DNA of 64,000 bases, taken from Wukongibacter sp050859025. Lineage in GTDB: Bacteria > Bacillota > Clostridia > Peptostreptococcales > Caminicellaceae. The number at the start of each line of letters is the position of its first letter. The stretch's first letter is position 1. Both the position numbers and the translations under genes were made by a program. The DNA is taken from contig NZ_CP138200.1 of assembly GCF_050859025.1 (NCBI RefSeq), positions 4,650,001 through 4,714,000 of the forward strand, read 5' to 3'. Under the pieces are notes generated by a model, which did no database searches, was not told the DNA's origin, and saw only the letters and a list, made by a program, of their open reading frames with translations. Shown here piece by piece: positions 18,783-26,949 of the stretch.

Positions 18783-19232
18783 TCACGCATCCCCCTCTAC
18801 GCTTAGACATCCCGTCGGGCAGTTTTCTATACACCTAGGTATTTCTCTATCATGGCACATATCACATTTCAATACTATTTTCTTCTCTACATCATCGGCC
18901 TTCAAAACACCGTATGGACATGACATAATACACATAAAGCATGAAGAACACTTCTCTTCATCATAGGCAACCATACCTGTATCTTTATTTTTAGTCATCG
19001 CTCCACTCATACATGTATATACACACTCAGGTTCTTCACAATGTCTACAGATAATTGGAGCCGGATACTTATTTTTATCAAGCTCTATATGATTTCTACC
19101 TTCATTGGTCCTATCTTCAAGATCCAAATCATATATGCTCTTGCCTTTTTCATTGTGCTCAGCCATACATCCTAAAACACAGTTCAAACAAGCCATGCAT
19201 AAATCTTTCTCGACTTTTATTCGCTTTATCAT
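18783..19232 (-). CDS. cooF: CooF-like 4Fe-4S ferredoxin
   Basis: 149 residues with four cysteine clusters: CMACLNCVLGC near 12, CRHCEEPEC near 62, CSSCFMCIMSC near 95, and CDMCHDREIPRC followed by CPTGCL near 124. This pattern of four [4Fe-4S] sites is typical of CooF and related electron-transfer subunits. It sits 88 bases after cooS and immediately before the oxidoreductase, so it should take electrons from CooS. The ribosome site GGAGGT is present. It could serve other dehydrogenases; the location makes CooF the best reading. Confidence 0.9.
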   Translation of the reverse strand: MIKRIKVEKDLCMACLNCVLGCMAEHNEKGKSIYDLDLEDRTNEGRNHIELDKNKYPAPIICRHCEEPECVYTCMSGAMTKNKDTGMVAYDEEKCSSCFMCIMSCPYGVLKADDVEKKIVLKCDMCHDREIPRCIENCPTGCLSVEGDA

Positions 19233-19278
19233 ATATAATTGACCTCCCCATTTAGTTATTCACAGGTTATAAGTAATA

Positions 19279-19309
19279 GGCTGGTGAATTTTCAGGTTTG
19301 TCACCAGCC
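19279..19309 (-). promoter_or_regulatory. Hairpin between cooS and cooF
   Basis: GGCTGGTGA and TCACCAGCC form a nine-base-pair stem with a 13-base loop. No T-run follows on the minus strand, so it is more likely an RNA-processing or stability element separating cooS from cooF than a full terminator. Confidence 0.55.
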
Positions 19310-19320
19310 ATAGAAGTAGC

Positions 19321-21210
19321 CTAAGCTATCTCTCCTACCTGAGCATCCAAACCTAGTGCTTTTCTTCTATCTAGAACTATTGCTTCTAATCTATCGGCAG
19401 CCTTCTTCACATCATCCTCAAGGATTAGCTGACCACCTGTTATATCAGGCAATGCATTTGTTAATGTCTCAGTAACCACCTTACTTCCTGTTATAAACGG
19501 AGGTATAGCTAAGTGTAGTGGAAGCCCTAGAGCTAAACCAAATGCTCCATCGGCCAATGCCTGTTCTTCAAGCCATTGTGGTGCCGATAGTACTAATGGC
19601 AGCTGAGGTAAATCTATATTTAGAGCTTCTGCAAGCTCAGTAGCAACTATTTCAAGTCTCCCAATAGCAAGACATGGTCCAAAGTTCAATACTGGAGGGA
19701 TTCCTAAAGACTCACAAACAGATTTCAAGTTGTCCCCAGCTTGACTAGCAGCCTTTGGAGACATAAGGCCTACATTTTCAAGACCCCCACTGGAGCATCC
19801 TGCAGACAGTACAATAATATCCCTCTTAATAAGTTCCTTTGTTAGCTCAACGGTAAAAATATCGTGACCCATAGCAGTCAGGTTTGAACATCCTACAACC
19901 CCTGCAACCCCCTTTATCTTTCCTTCTGCAATCAAATCAATGAGGGGCTTCCACGTGTTCCCTAAGAATCCTTTTAGAGACTTCTCACTAACTCCAGTTA
20001 TTACATCATCATGTCCATGATCCTTTGGAATATCTATAGTAACCTTATCTCTTCTCCCCTTATATGTGCTCAATGCTTTATCAATAATAAGCTCAGATAT
20101 TTCCGCATCCTGCTCCATTGTAAAGTTTATGTAATCAGCATTAGCCTTCTTAGCAACATCGTCTAGACACATCATTTCAACCATAAATTCATCAGCTATA
20201 GGTTCAATTCCCGGCAATGTACAGTTGAATTCAGATACAATAAAGTCAATAGCCCCAGTGGATAAAAGACCTTCACTTGTAAAGTTATTTCCTGCATGAC
20301 CTGAAAAAACTTCTTGATAATGCTCTCCTCTAAGCTGTAAATCCTGACCTACACATGTACATCCTATAAGCTTAAAACCCTTTGCTCCAGCATCAACAGC
20401 CATTTTTTTAACATCCTCATCTATCAATCGCTCCTGAAGATGAGATATAACTGAATGTTGATGTCCTGTAATCATAATGTTAATATAGTCCTCATCTACA
20501 ACCTTAAATCCTACCGGTGCTGTTCTTATAACTGGCTCCCCTAACATTACATCATTCAATAAATTAGTAAGGGTTAAACCGTAAAGTCCCGTTAATATCC
20601 CAAGGTTCAACGAATGCAACAGCATATCTACAGGATCGCTATTAAGGTTTGTTGATGTCTTCACTATTGCATCAAACACCTCTGATTTTGCCCCGCCCGG
20701 AAGTATATTCAGCTCCTTCCACTTATTAAATCGTGGTTCATATGCCATTCTCTCAACTAACTCCATTTTTTCATTTCTTGATTTATATAAATCATCTAAC
20801 ACTTTATCTGCAACCTTGACTGCCTTGTCATGAATATCCTTAGCTTCAATGTTAAAGAGCTCCACTAAACCATTTAGAGTATTTATTCCTTTAATTTTTC
20901 CCTTTCTTTCCCCTACTATCTTTAGATTTCTTGCAGTAGTTTCGATTACATGTAAATAACATGCTGCTCCAGCTGCTACAGCTCTTAAAAAGTTTCTTGC
21001 TACTATTGTATCTGCAGTCGCGCCACAAACTCCCTTTGGAGATTTTGGAGTTATTCTACATGGTCCATTTGAACATAGTCTACAACAGACTCCTTGCTGA
21101 CCAAATCCACATTTTATTCTTTGATGCTCCACCCTATTAAATGAAGTTTCTACATCCTTTGTTGATATGTAGCTCTCAAGTTTTGTATCTGCTGATTTAC
21201 ACATTTTCAT
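19321..21210 (-). CDS. cooS: Anaerobic carbon-monoxide dehydrogenase catalytic subunit
   Basis: 629 residues, the normal length of CooS. The N-terminal cysteine cluster (CGFGQQGVCCRLCSNGPC, near residue 35) supplies the B and D [4Fe-4S] clusters. Later segments (GCTCVGQDLQLRG, VVGCSNLTAMGHD, SAGCSSGG, FGPCLAIGR) contain the histidine and cysteine ligands expected around the Ni-Fe-S C cluster. It oxidises CO to CO2, or reduces CO2 in reverse. GGAGG precedes the ATG. No acetyl-CoA synthase genes and no CooC nickel-insertion ATPase are in the window, so this looks like a stand-alone CO-oxidation unit. Confidence 0.96.
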   Translation of the reverse strand: MKMCKSADTKLESYISTKDVETSFNRVEHQRIKCGFGQQGVCCRLCSNGPCRITPKSPKGVCGATADTIVARNFLRAVAAGAACYLHVIETTARNLKIVGERKGKIKGINTLNGLVELFNIEAKDIHDKAVKVADKVLDDLYKSRNEKMELVERMAYEPRFNKWKELNILPGGAKSEVFDAIVKTSTNLNSDPVDMLLHSLNLGILTGLYGLTLTNLLNDVMLGEPVIRTAPVGFKVVDEDYINIMITGHQHSVISHLQERLIDEDVKKMAVDAGAKGFKLIGCTCVGQDLQLRGEHYQEVFSGHAGNNFTSEGLLSTGAIDFIVSEFNCTLPGIEPIADEFMVEMMCLDDVAKKANADYINFTMEQDAEISELIIDKALSTYKGRRDKVTIDIPKDHGHDDVITGVSEKSLKGFLGNTWKPLIDLIAEGKIKGVAGVVGCSNLTAMGHDIFTVELTKELIKRDIIVLSAGCSSGGLENVGLMSPKAASQAGDNLKSVCESLGIPPVLNFGPCLAIGRLEIVATELAEALNIDLPQLPLVLSAPQWLEEQALADGAFGLALGLPLHLAIPPFITGSKVVTETLTNALPDITGGQLILEDDVKKAADRLEAIVLDRRKALGLDAQVGEIA

Positions 21211-21232
21211 CTATTATTCCTCCTTATAAACT

Positions 21233-21278
21233 ATACTATTTTCGTATAATTTTAATTAATTTTATACTATTTTAGTAT
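21233..21278 (-). promoter_or_regulatory. Two operator-like palindromes upstream of cooS
   Basis: ATACTATTTTCGTAT (21233-21247) and ATACTATTTTAGTAT (21264-21278) are near-identical 15-mers 31 bases apart. The second is a perfect palindrome with a three-base centre. They resemble the AGTATACC-GGTATACT site over the rrf2 promoter and are probably binding sites for that regulator. Confidence 0.65.
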
Positions 21279-21296
21279 ACTTTTAGTTATATTTCT

Positions 21297-21336
21297 AAAA
21301 ACATTACAAATAGTAACTTTCATTTATAATGTTTTT
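21297..21336 (-). terminator. Terminator between the Rrf2 gene and cooS
   Basis: On the minus strand AAAAACATTA and TAATGTTTTT form a ten-base-pair stem six bases after the Rrf2 stop, with the T-run inside the descending arm. Part of the transcription from the rrf2 promoter may stop here, leaving cooS to its own promoter. Confidence 0.7.
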
Positions 21337-21341
21337 ATTAA

Positions 21342-21746
21342 TCACCTCATTAGGTCTTTGAAATTAACACTTTCAAGCTCTTCTATTAATGTTTTTCTGA
21401 TCTTGTTTAGCTCTCTATGAATGTCGCAGGTATTCGTTCTATGAAGATTGCAATATTCTTTGTCATACAGACATCGATTTATATAGATAGGTCCATCTAT
21501 TGCTTCAATTACATCTCTCATTGTAATAGATGCAGGTTTTCTATTCAAAGAGTATCCACCGCCTACTCCCCTATAGGACTTCGTCAAGCCTGCCTTCGTC
21601 AGCTTTCTTAGAATTTTTAGAGTAAACCTTGTTGGAATTCCCTCACTTTCCGATATACTTTTAGCATCAACCCTTGCATCTATGCCATTTTTTGAAAGGT
21701 GTAAAATAATTCTTAGGGCATAGTCAGCTTCTTGAGTTATTCTCAT
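21342..21746 (-). CDS. Rrf2-family Fe-S transcriptional regulator
   Basis: About 134 residues from the ATG at 21746 (GGAGTG five bases before); the frame is open 12 codons further without a ribosome site. It opens with the Rrf2 signature MRITQEADYALRIILHL and a winged-helix region ending in KAGLTKSYRGVGGGY. Three cysteines follow near 90-105 (CLYDKEYC, then CDIHREL), spaced like the [2Fe-2S] ligands of IscR and RsrR. It lies just upstream of cooS on the same strand and has operator-like palindromes over its own promoter and before cooS. A redox- or CO-linked control of cooS is a reasonable inference. Confidence 0.9.
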   Translation of the reverse strand: MRITQEADYALRIILHLSKNGIDARVDAKSISESEGIPTRFTLKILRKLTKAGLTKSYRGVGGGYSLNRKPASITMRDVIEAIDGPIYINRCLYDKEYCNLHRTNTCDIHRELNKIRKTLIEELESVNFKDLMR

Positions 21747-21770
21747 ATCTACACTCCAAACTAAATAAAA

Positions 21771-21823
21771 AGTATACCTCATCGGTATACTTTCATAATA
21801 ATACTTTGTTTTTTATTTGTCAA
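21771..21823 (-). promoter_or_regulatory. Promoter and operator of the Rrf2 gene
   Basis: Minus-strand -35 TTGACA (21818-21823) and -10 TATTAT (21795-21800) are separated by exactly 17 bases. The palindrome AGTATACC-GATGA-GGTATACT (21771-21791) covers the expected start site, which would suit autorepression. Confidence 0.85.
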
Positions 21824-21864
21824 TACTTTTTTGTAATTAATATCCATTGGTCTACATACTAATA

Positions 21865-22530
21865 TTAATCATGAGACTTTCTTCCATCTCCGTTTAGATC
21901 AATTACCTCTCCTAGATAAGTTGGTTTTGGCTTTATAAAGTTTACTAGTATATAATCCTTACATCTAGCTAAGCTTTCTCTAAATTTATAGATAGCAATT
22001 TTGGGATATAAATGTTTGTCAGAAGCAACTCCATATGCATCAATTCCTAATTTTCTTGCAATATAAACTGCCCTTGCCAGATGATATTCTTGAGTTACAA
22101 TTATAATTTTTTTTGCCTCAAAAACATCTCTAGCCCTATAGGCACTTTCATAGGTATTGAAACCTGCATGATCCATAAATATATCCTCTATTAAAACCTC
22201 TTGTGATAACGCATATGACTTCATCGCATTTACTTCATCATAACTTTTTTGTCCATGATCTCCGCTGAGCAACAGCTTATCTACCTTATCATTCTTATAT
22301 AGTTCTATTCCAACATCCAATCTATCAGCAAGTATAGGCGACACTCTCCCGCTTTCATATACTAATGCTCCTAAAACCAATGCTGCCTCAGCCTTTGGAG
22401 CATCATGAGCTGACATCAAATATGGATTAGAAAATTTTACAACTTGATAATTAATTATAGCAAACAGACCTACTCCCAGAAGTAATCCAACAAGCATAGT
22501 CAATAATATCCTCTTAAAAACTCTTTTCAT
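21865..22530 (-). CDS. SanA/YdcF-type DUF218 membrane protein
   Basis: About 221 residues from the ATG at 22530, with AAGGA nine bases before; a TTG three codons upstream is also open. One N-terminal membrane helix (about 8-28) precedes a DUF218 domain with the family motifs ALVLGA, LLLSGDHG, ESAYRARD and VTQEYHLARAVYIA. SanA proteins are linked to envelope barrier function and vancomycin exclusion in enterobacteria; the biochemical activity is not settled. It ends with a basic aspartate-rich tail. It stands alone between the Rrf2 gene and rocD. Confidence 0.85.
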   Translation of the reverse strand: MKRVFKRILLTMLVGLLLGVGLFAIINYQVVKFSNPYLMSAHDAPKAEAALVLGALVYESGRVSPILADRLDVGIELYKNDKVDKLLLSGDHGQKSYDEVNAMKSYALSQEVLIEDIFMDHAGFNTYESAYRARDVFEAKKIIIVTQEYHLARAVYIARKLGIDAYGVASDKHLYPKIAIYKFRESLARCKDYILVNFIKPKPTYLGEVIDLNGDGRKSHD

Positions 22531-22652
22531 AGTTTTCAATCCTTTTTAATACTAATATATTTACTAAAAAGATATGTGTCAAGAGGAAAAAAACTCCGAT
22601 GTATTAAATACTTTAGTTTAGTCCAAATCTTTATTCAAAGCTCACTAAAGAA

Positions 22653-22687
22653 ATCCTTATCAACGATCTAATATCATTGATAAGGAT
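22653..22687 (-). terminator. Terminator of rocD
   Basis: ATCCTTATCAA and TTGATAAGGAT form an 11-base-pair stem about 58 bases after the rocD stop. It is followed by a T-rich stretch on the minus strand. Confidence 0.75.
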
Positions 22688-22744
22688 CTTTAACTAGACT
22701 CTTATAGCTTCTTCAACAACCTAAGCTAAACAAAGCTCTTCACT

Positions 22745-23941
22745 TCACAAAACTTTTCTAAACTTTCCTATAGCCCAATCTAGTTCTTCTCTTAATACAA
22801 TCAATGGCGGTGCAAGTCTAATAATTTGTTGATGGGTTTCTTTACATAAAATTCCCTCATCCATTAACTTCTCACAATATCTCCTAGCACCACCATACTC
22901 TTTCTTTATTTCTACGCCAATTAATAGACCTTTGCCTCTGACTTCTTTAATACATGGTGCATCTATTTTATTTAGCTCTTCAATAAGGTATGTACCAAGT
23001 TCAGCAGCCCTTTCAACTAGTTTTTCTTCAAGTAACACATCTATTGCAGCTATAGCTACTGCACTTCCAATAGGATTCCCTCCAAAGGTTGACCCATGAT
23101 CTCCAGGTCTAAAGACATTCATAACCTCTTTTGATGAGAGCATTGCTGATACAGGATATAATCCACCGCTTAAGGCTTTCCCAACACAAACAATATCTGG
23201 TTTTATTCCCTCATGCTCAAACGCAAATAGTTTTCCAGTACGTCCAAATCCAGTTTGGATTTCATCTACTATCATCAATACATTATTATCCTTTGTTATT
23301 TTTCTTACTTCTTTTAGGTAACCTTCTGGTGGAACAATTATCCCACCCTCTCCTTGTATTGGTTCAAGTATAATTGCTACTGTATTTTCTGTTACTACTT
23401 CTTCTAGAGCCTTTGCATTCCCATATTCAATGGTCTTGAATCCAGGAGTAAAGGGACCAAATCCATCTCTATACTGCTCTTCCGTAGAAAATGTTATTAT
23501 ACTTATTGTTCTACCTGCAAAATTGTTTTTACAAGCAACTATTTCCGCCTTGTTAGGCTCCACCTTTTTCTTTTCATATCCCCATTTCCTTGCAGCTTTT
23601 AATGCAGTCTCTACTGCTTCGGCACCGGTATTCATAGGCAGCGCCTTCTCAAATCCTGTAGTTTCACATAGTTTTTTCAAAAATTTTCCCATCATATCGT
23701 TATGGAATGCTCTCGATGTCAAAGGCATTTTATTTGCCTGCTCAACTAATGCATCTACAATCTTAGGATGTCTATGTCCTTGATTTACAGCCGAATAGGC
23801 GGATAGCATATCCATGTATTTCTCTCCTTCTACATCTTCAACCCATACTCCTTTACCTGATTCGATGACAATTGGAATTGGATGATAGTTGTAGGCTCCC
23901 CACTTTTCCGACTCCTTAATTAGCTCTTCAGTTTTTCTCAT
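22745..23941 (-). CDS. rocD: Ornithine delta-aminotransferase
   Basis: 398 residues, the usual length. It transfers the delta-amino group of ornithine to 2-oxoglutarate, giving glutamate semialdehyde on the way to glutamate or proline. The sequence follows RocD closely: NNYHPIPIV-type start (YNYHPIPIV), DMLSAYSAVNQGHRHPKI, MNTGAEAVETA for cofactor phosphate, VDEIQTGFGRTG, and the PLP lysine in VGKALSGG. An AAAGGGGG ribosome site precedes the ATG. The striking feature is the leader: a complete cobalamin riboswitch and terminator, so expression should fall when the vitamin is plentiful. No other rocD-pathway gene is adjacent. Confidence 0.96.
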   Translation of the reverse strand: MRKTEELIKESEKWGAYNYHPIPIVIESGKGVWVEDVEGEKYMDMLSAYSAVNQGHRHPKIVDALVEQANKMPLTSRAFHNDMMGKFLKKLCETTGFEKALPMNTGAEAVETALKAARKWGYEKKKVEPNKAEIVACKNNFAGRTISIITFSTEEQYRDGFGPFTPGFKTIEYGNAKALEEVVTENTVAIILEPIQGEGGIIVPPEGYLKEVRKITKDNNVLMIVDEIQTGFGRTGKLFAFEHEGIKPDIVCVGKALSGGLYPVSAMLSSKEVMNVFRPGDHGSTFGGNPIGSAVAIAAIDVLLEEKLVERAAELGTYLIEELNKIDAPCIKEVRGKGLLIGVEIKKEYGGARRYCEKLMDEGILCKETHQQIIRLAPPLIVLREELDWAIGKFRKVL

Positions 23942-23970
23942 ATTAATAACCCCCTTTTATATTTATACAT

Positions 23971-23996
23971 AAAAAAGACTCCATTCGGAGTCTTTT
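23971..23996 (-). terminator. Riboswitch expression-platform terminator before rocD
   Basis: On the minus strand AAAAGACTCC-GAAT-GGAGTCTTTT is a ten-base-pair stem running into TTTTTT, about 30 bases before the rocD start. Its place between the cobalamin aptamer and the gene makes it the likely OFF structure. Confidence 0.88.
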
Positions 23997-24098
23997 AATC
24001 AACAGCTAATAGAACCTATCTGATTATAAAAATATAGATAGATTGTTTTGACTATTAATAATATATCTCCCACCGAAATATAAGTTATTCTCAAGTAC

Positions 24099-24310
24099 AA
24101 AGGCAGGTCTCCTGGCTCGCATTTCATCCTACTCTTTTACCTTCCCATAAAACCTTGGCTTTTATATTCTTCTTTAGGTAACAAAATATAGCCAATTGCT
24201 TTACAGTGGTTTTTAAAATTTCGTTCATGCTTACAGTAGCGGGGGCTGCGACGGATTTTCACCGTTCTTCCCTATTATTCTCTTTCAAGAACCTCTATGC
24301 ATATTCAGTT
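24099..24310 (-). ncRNA. Cobalamin riboswitch controlling rocD
   Basis: The minus strand shows the conserved boxes in order: GAGGTTC; GGGAAGAACGGTGAAAATCC; GCAGCCCCCGCTACTGTAA; AAGCCAAGG; and GCGAGCCAGGAGACCTGCC. These match the B12-box aptamer consensus. It lies about 160 bases before rocD with one terminator between. Cobalamin riboswitches normally switch genes off when cobalamin is bound. The most usual targets are B12 synthesis and uptake genes or B12-independent isozymes such as metE. Confidence 0.96.
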
Positions 24311-24652
24311 TATCTTATCTAGGAAAAGTATACATCTTCTCTAATAAGAAATCAATATTTTTTTAATATTTTTAATTTTTGAAATCATATCGGAATTTAA
24401 CATTAAGAAAATGTAAATCAATAGTATGTGGTATTGTAAAAAAAAGTTAATTAAAGTATGCTATATGTATTAGTAATTAATGGCCTATAGATTTATAAAA
24501 CTTAATTTATACATGTACAAATACTCAGTGCTTCTGAGAGTTTTGGATATGTATAAATTAAAGTCTTTACTTAAATCCCTATACAAAGCTTTCTTTAGGA
24601 AGTTTTAATATACAAAAGCAAATAATTCTATATTGTTTATTAGGAGGGTGAT
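24311..24652. other. Intergenic region between the riboswitch and the flavoprotein pair
   Basis: About 340 bases with the divergent promoters of the rocD leader and of the flavoprotein genes. The only recognisable structure is the family A palindrome at 24486-24583. The rest is AT-rich without an open frame. Confidence 0.6.
24486..24583. repeat. Family A imperfect palindrome, copy 2
   Basis: A 98-base palindromic element with arms AACTTAATTTATACATGT and ATATGTATAAATTAAAGT and a CTCAG...CTGAG tip. It is nearly identical to copy 3 at 49788-49891 and more distant from copies 1 and 4. It lies about 70 bases before the start of the flavoprotein gene. Confidence 0.75.
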
Positions 24653-25237
24653 ATGTCAATGAAAGCTTTAATCTTAAATGGGACTATAAAAGGAGAAACA
24701 GCCTTAGAAACTCCCCATAGTATTACCACCAATATTCTTAAAGATAGTAATTACAAAGTAACATCCATGTTGCTACATGAACTGGATATCAAAAACTGTA
24801 TAGGATGTTTTGGATGCTGGGTAAAGACTCCTGGGATTTGCGTTATAAACGATTGGGGTAGAGATATTGCCAAGGCAATAATACAAAGTGATCTGGTAGT
24901 ATATCTGACTCCCATTGTTTTCGGCGGTCCCTCCTCTGAATTAAAGAAAGTAATCGATAGAATAATTCCTTTAACCTTACCTTTCTTTAAAAAGATTAAC
25001 GGTGAAATTCATCATAAGCCACGTTATGACAAATACCCCCGGGTAATGGTTCTAGGTGTACTTCACGAAAGGAATGAAACCTTAGAGCTTACTTTTAAAA
25101 AGCTTATAAAGCGTAATTCGCTTAATTGGTATAACCCTCAATATTCAGTAGCTATACTTCATAGTTTCTGTGAAGAAATTGAAATTAGAAACAAGATTGA
25201 AACTTTGTTTAAGGACGAGGAGGTAGGAGTGTGTTAA
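24653..25237 (+). CDS. Iron-sulfur flavoprotein-like NAD(P)H oxidoreductase
   Basis: 194 residues of flavodoxin-like fold. After the first strand (LILNGTIKG) comes a compact cysteine motif, CIGCFGCWVKTPGIC near residue 45, matching the CxxCxxCx7C [4Fe-4S] site of archaeal and clostridial Isf flavoproteins. Then follows LTPIVFGGPSSELKKVIDR, the FMN-site region. AGGAGGG precedes the ATG. These proteins transfer electrons through FMN and a cluster; natural partners are mostly unknown. It overlaps the next reductase gene by seven bases. Confidence 0.8.
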   Translation: MSMKALILNGTIKGETALETPHSITTNILKDSNYKVTSMLLHELDIKNCIGCFGCWVKTPGICVINDWGRDIAKAIIQSDLVVYLTPIVFGGPSSELKKVIDRIIPLTLPFFKKINGEIHHKPRYDKYPRVMVLGVLHERNETLELTFKKLIKRNSLNWYNPQYSVAILHSFCEEIEIRNKIETLFKDEEVGVC

Positions 25238-25911
25238 ATTCTAAAAGGGTTTTATTACTTATTGGAAGTCCTAAGAAGTCTAACAGTTCATCTGATTCTT
25301 TAGGCAGCTATCTAATCAATAAATTGTCAGTAGAAGGCTTTACTACAGATAAGATAAACATATTATCTTATCTTAAGACTGAATCGGGTATTGAAAACTT
25401 TTTAAAAGCAGTAAATAGTTCAGATATCCTTATTTTATCTTTTCCTCTTTATGTAGATTCTCTACCGGCAGGTGTTATTAAAGCCTTTGAGTTAATTGCT
25501 CAGCATCGAAAGCAGAGGAGTCTAAACAAGAAACAAAAGATGATGGTTATTGCAAATTGCGGTTCTCCTGAAGCTCTCCACAACAATGTAGCTCTAGATA
25601 TTTGCAAGTGTTTTGCAAGTCACACAGGCTTTATTTGGACGGGATCTCTTGCCCTTGGAGGTGGCAGTATAGTAGGAGGCAGACCTCTTAAAAGCTTGGG
25701 AGGTATGGTCAAAAATATTATTAAAGCTTTGGATATAACTGCAATAGCTTTAAGTAATAATACTTCAGTTCCTCTTGAGGCTAAGAAACTGATGGAAAAG
25801 CCGCTTATGCCATCATGGCTTTATACTTTTATAGGAGATGTAGCCTGGAAAAAGCAGGCTAAAAAATTTGGGGCCAATAAGGATTTATACTCTAAACCAT
25901 ATGAAATATAG
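25231..25911 (+). CDS. Flavodoxin-fold NAD(P)H-dependent oxidoreductase
   Basis: 226 residues from a GTG at 25231 inside the end of the previous gene, with GGAGGTAGGA upstream. The start LLLIGSPKKSNSSSDSLG is a flavodoxin-like phosphate loop, and ILSFPLYVDSLPAGVIKAFE is the second FMN loop. It has no [4Fe-4S] cysteine motif. It is translationally coupled to the Isf-like protein, so the two may form an electron-transfer pair. Substrate unknown. Confidence 0.78.
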   Translation: MLNSKRVLLLIGSPKKSNSSSDSLGSYLINKLSVEGFTTDKINILSYLKTESGIENFLKAVNSSDILILSFPLYVDSLPAGVIKAFELIAQHRKQRSLNKKQKMMVIANCGSPEALHNNVALDICKCFASHTGFIWTGSLALGGGSIVGGRPLKSLGGMVKNIIKALDITAIALSNNTSVPLEAKKLMEKPLMPSWLYTFIGDVAWKKQAKKFGANKDLYSKPYEI

Positions 25912-25936
25912 ATAAAAAATTTGTCTGACGAAACGC

Positions 25937-25967
25937 AGACTGTTGACTTTGTCAACAATCTGTACTT
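25937..25967 (+). terminator. 3' hairpin after the flavoprotein pair
   Basis: CAGACTGTTGAC-TTT-GTCAACAATCTG forms a 12-base-pair stem with one mismatch, 25 bases after the stop. A T-run is present about 20 bases further on. The core GTTGACTTTGTCAAC also occurs after the CO operon in the same orientation relative to its gene. Confidence 0.55.
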
Positions 25968-26017
25968 ATTACTCCGCTTTTTTAATACAGACTTCAGATT
26001 TATAACCTTAGGATATT

Positions 26018-26785
26018 CTAATGAGTTTTTAAATCCATCTTACCCTTCAGCTTATTGAACTTAAATCCACCCTTTATCTTACAACATTCTTCAGCATATC
26101 CTACTGCAAGATTTAAAGCTGTTCTTCGGTCTTTTTCTTTAAGTATGCTATCAATTAGAATAGTATCAAACAAATCACCTGCACCGATTGTATATGGTAA
26201 AGAAATATTATTTCCAGCTACCAATGTATTTCCCCACTTGGCTCCATTTGGACCTAGTTTCACTATATGGCATGGACTTTTTTCATCTTCCTTAGCATTT
26301 CCAATTTTAATAACATTGTCAGGTAAGATGATATCTTCAAGTATATGGGGCCGTGGTCCAACATCTAAAAATATCTTTTCCCAATTATAAGATAAAATCC
26401 TCTGTAGACTAGACTTATTTAGTTCCGTTGTTACAACTGCGTATTCATTACGCAACTCTTCAACATTTATTGTCAGAAGCTCAGCATTAACTCCTCTTTC
26501 TACCATTGTAACCTTATCATTTTTTGCAGTAAATAGTCCCGTCACACCAGATTTTATTGAGATATTATCAACCTGAAAATAGTTTTTCTTTAGTAGATTA
26601 AAAATCTTAATCTTTCTATCATCATGTCCGATATTTCCATAAAATTTTACATTATGTCCTAGCAAATGGAGACCCAATGCAATGCTTAATCCCGACCCTC
26701 CTATAGATTCAACTATTTGTGTATTTCCACCCTCTTCATAAATGTATCTATCTAGAAATATCGCTCCAAAAACATCTATCTTCAT
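26018..26785 (-). CDS. PfkB-family carbohydrate/nucleoside kinase
   Basis: About 255 residues from the ATG at 26785 (AGAGGAGA upstream). It has the PfkB N-terminal pattern with a GGSGLSIALGLHLLGH motif and the catalytic C-terminal signature TIGAGDLFDTILI, where the aspartate is the base. It is short for the family, lacking part of the lid. It follows the two M20 hydrolase genes on the same strand but after a hairpin at 26856-26909, so it may be a separate unit. The phosphoryl acceptor cannot be told; an aminobenzoate link is not supported. Confidence 0.82.
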   Translation of the reverse strand: MKIDVFGAIFLDRYIYEEGGNTQIVESIGGSGLSIALGLHLLGHNVKFYGNIGHDDRKIKIFNLLKKNYFQVDNISIKSGVTGLFTAKNDKVTMVERGVNAELLTINVEELRNEYAVVTTELNKSSLQRILSYNWEKIFLDVGPRPHILEDIILPDNVIKIGNAKEDEKSPCHIVKLGPNGAKWGNTLVAGNNISLPYTIGAGDLFDTILIDSILKEKDRRTALNLAVGYAEECCKIKGGFKFNKLKGKMDLKTH

Positions 26786-26855
26786 AATATATTCTCCTCT
26801 TATTTTTTTGCTGTATACCTCATTTCTCATCTCTATTATAACCCATAAATAAAGA

Positions 26856-26909
26856 AGGTGTCCTAGAATAACAAATTTTTACTTATTTAAAATTCATTCT
26901 GAGACACCT
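26856..26909 (-). terminator. Terminator after the AbgB-like gene
   Basis: AGGTGTCctAGAAT and ATTCTGAGACACCT pair across an A/T-rich loop about 40 bases after the AbgB-like stop, followed by TTCTTTATTT on the minus strand. Confidence 0.65.
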
Positions 26910-26949
26910 AGCGTTAAACTCATATGAAGATTTTTTATATTCTATTGAT

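Noticed and set aside
19321..21210. A Wood-Ljungdahl carbonyl branch (CODH/ACS) locus
   Set aside because: No acsB, acsC, acsD or acsE homologue is nearby; only the CooS, CooF and oxidoreductase set is present.
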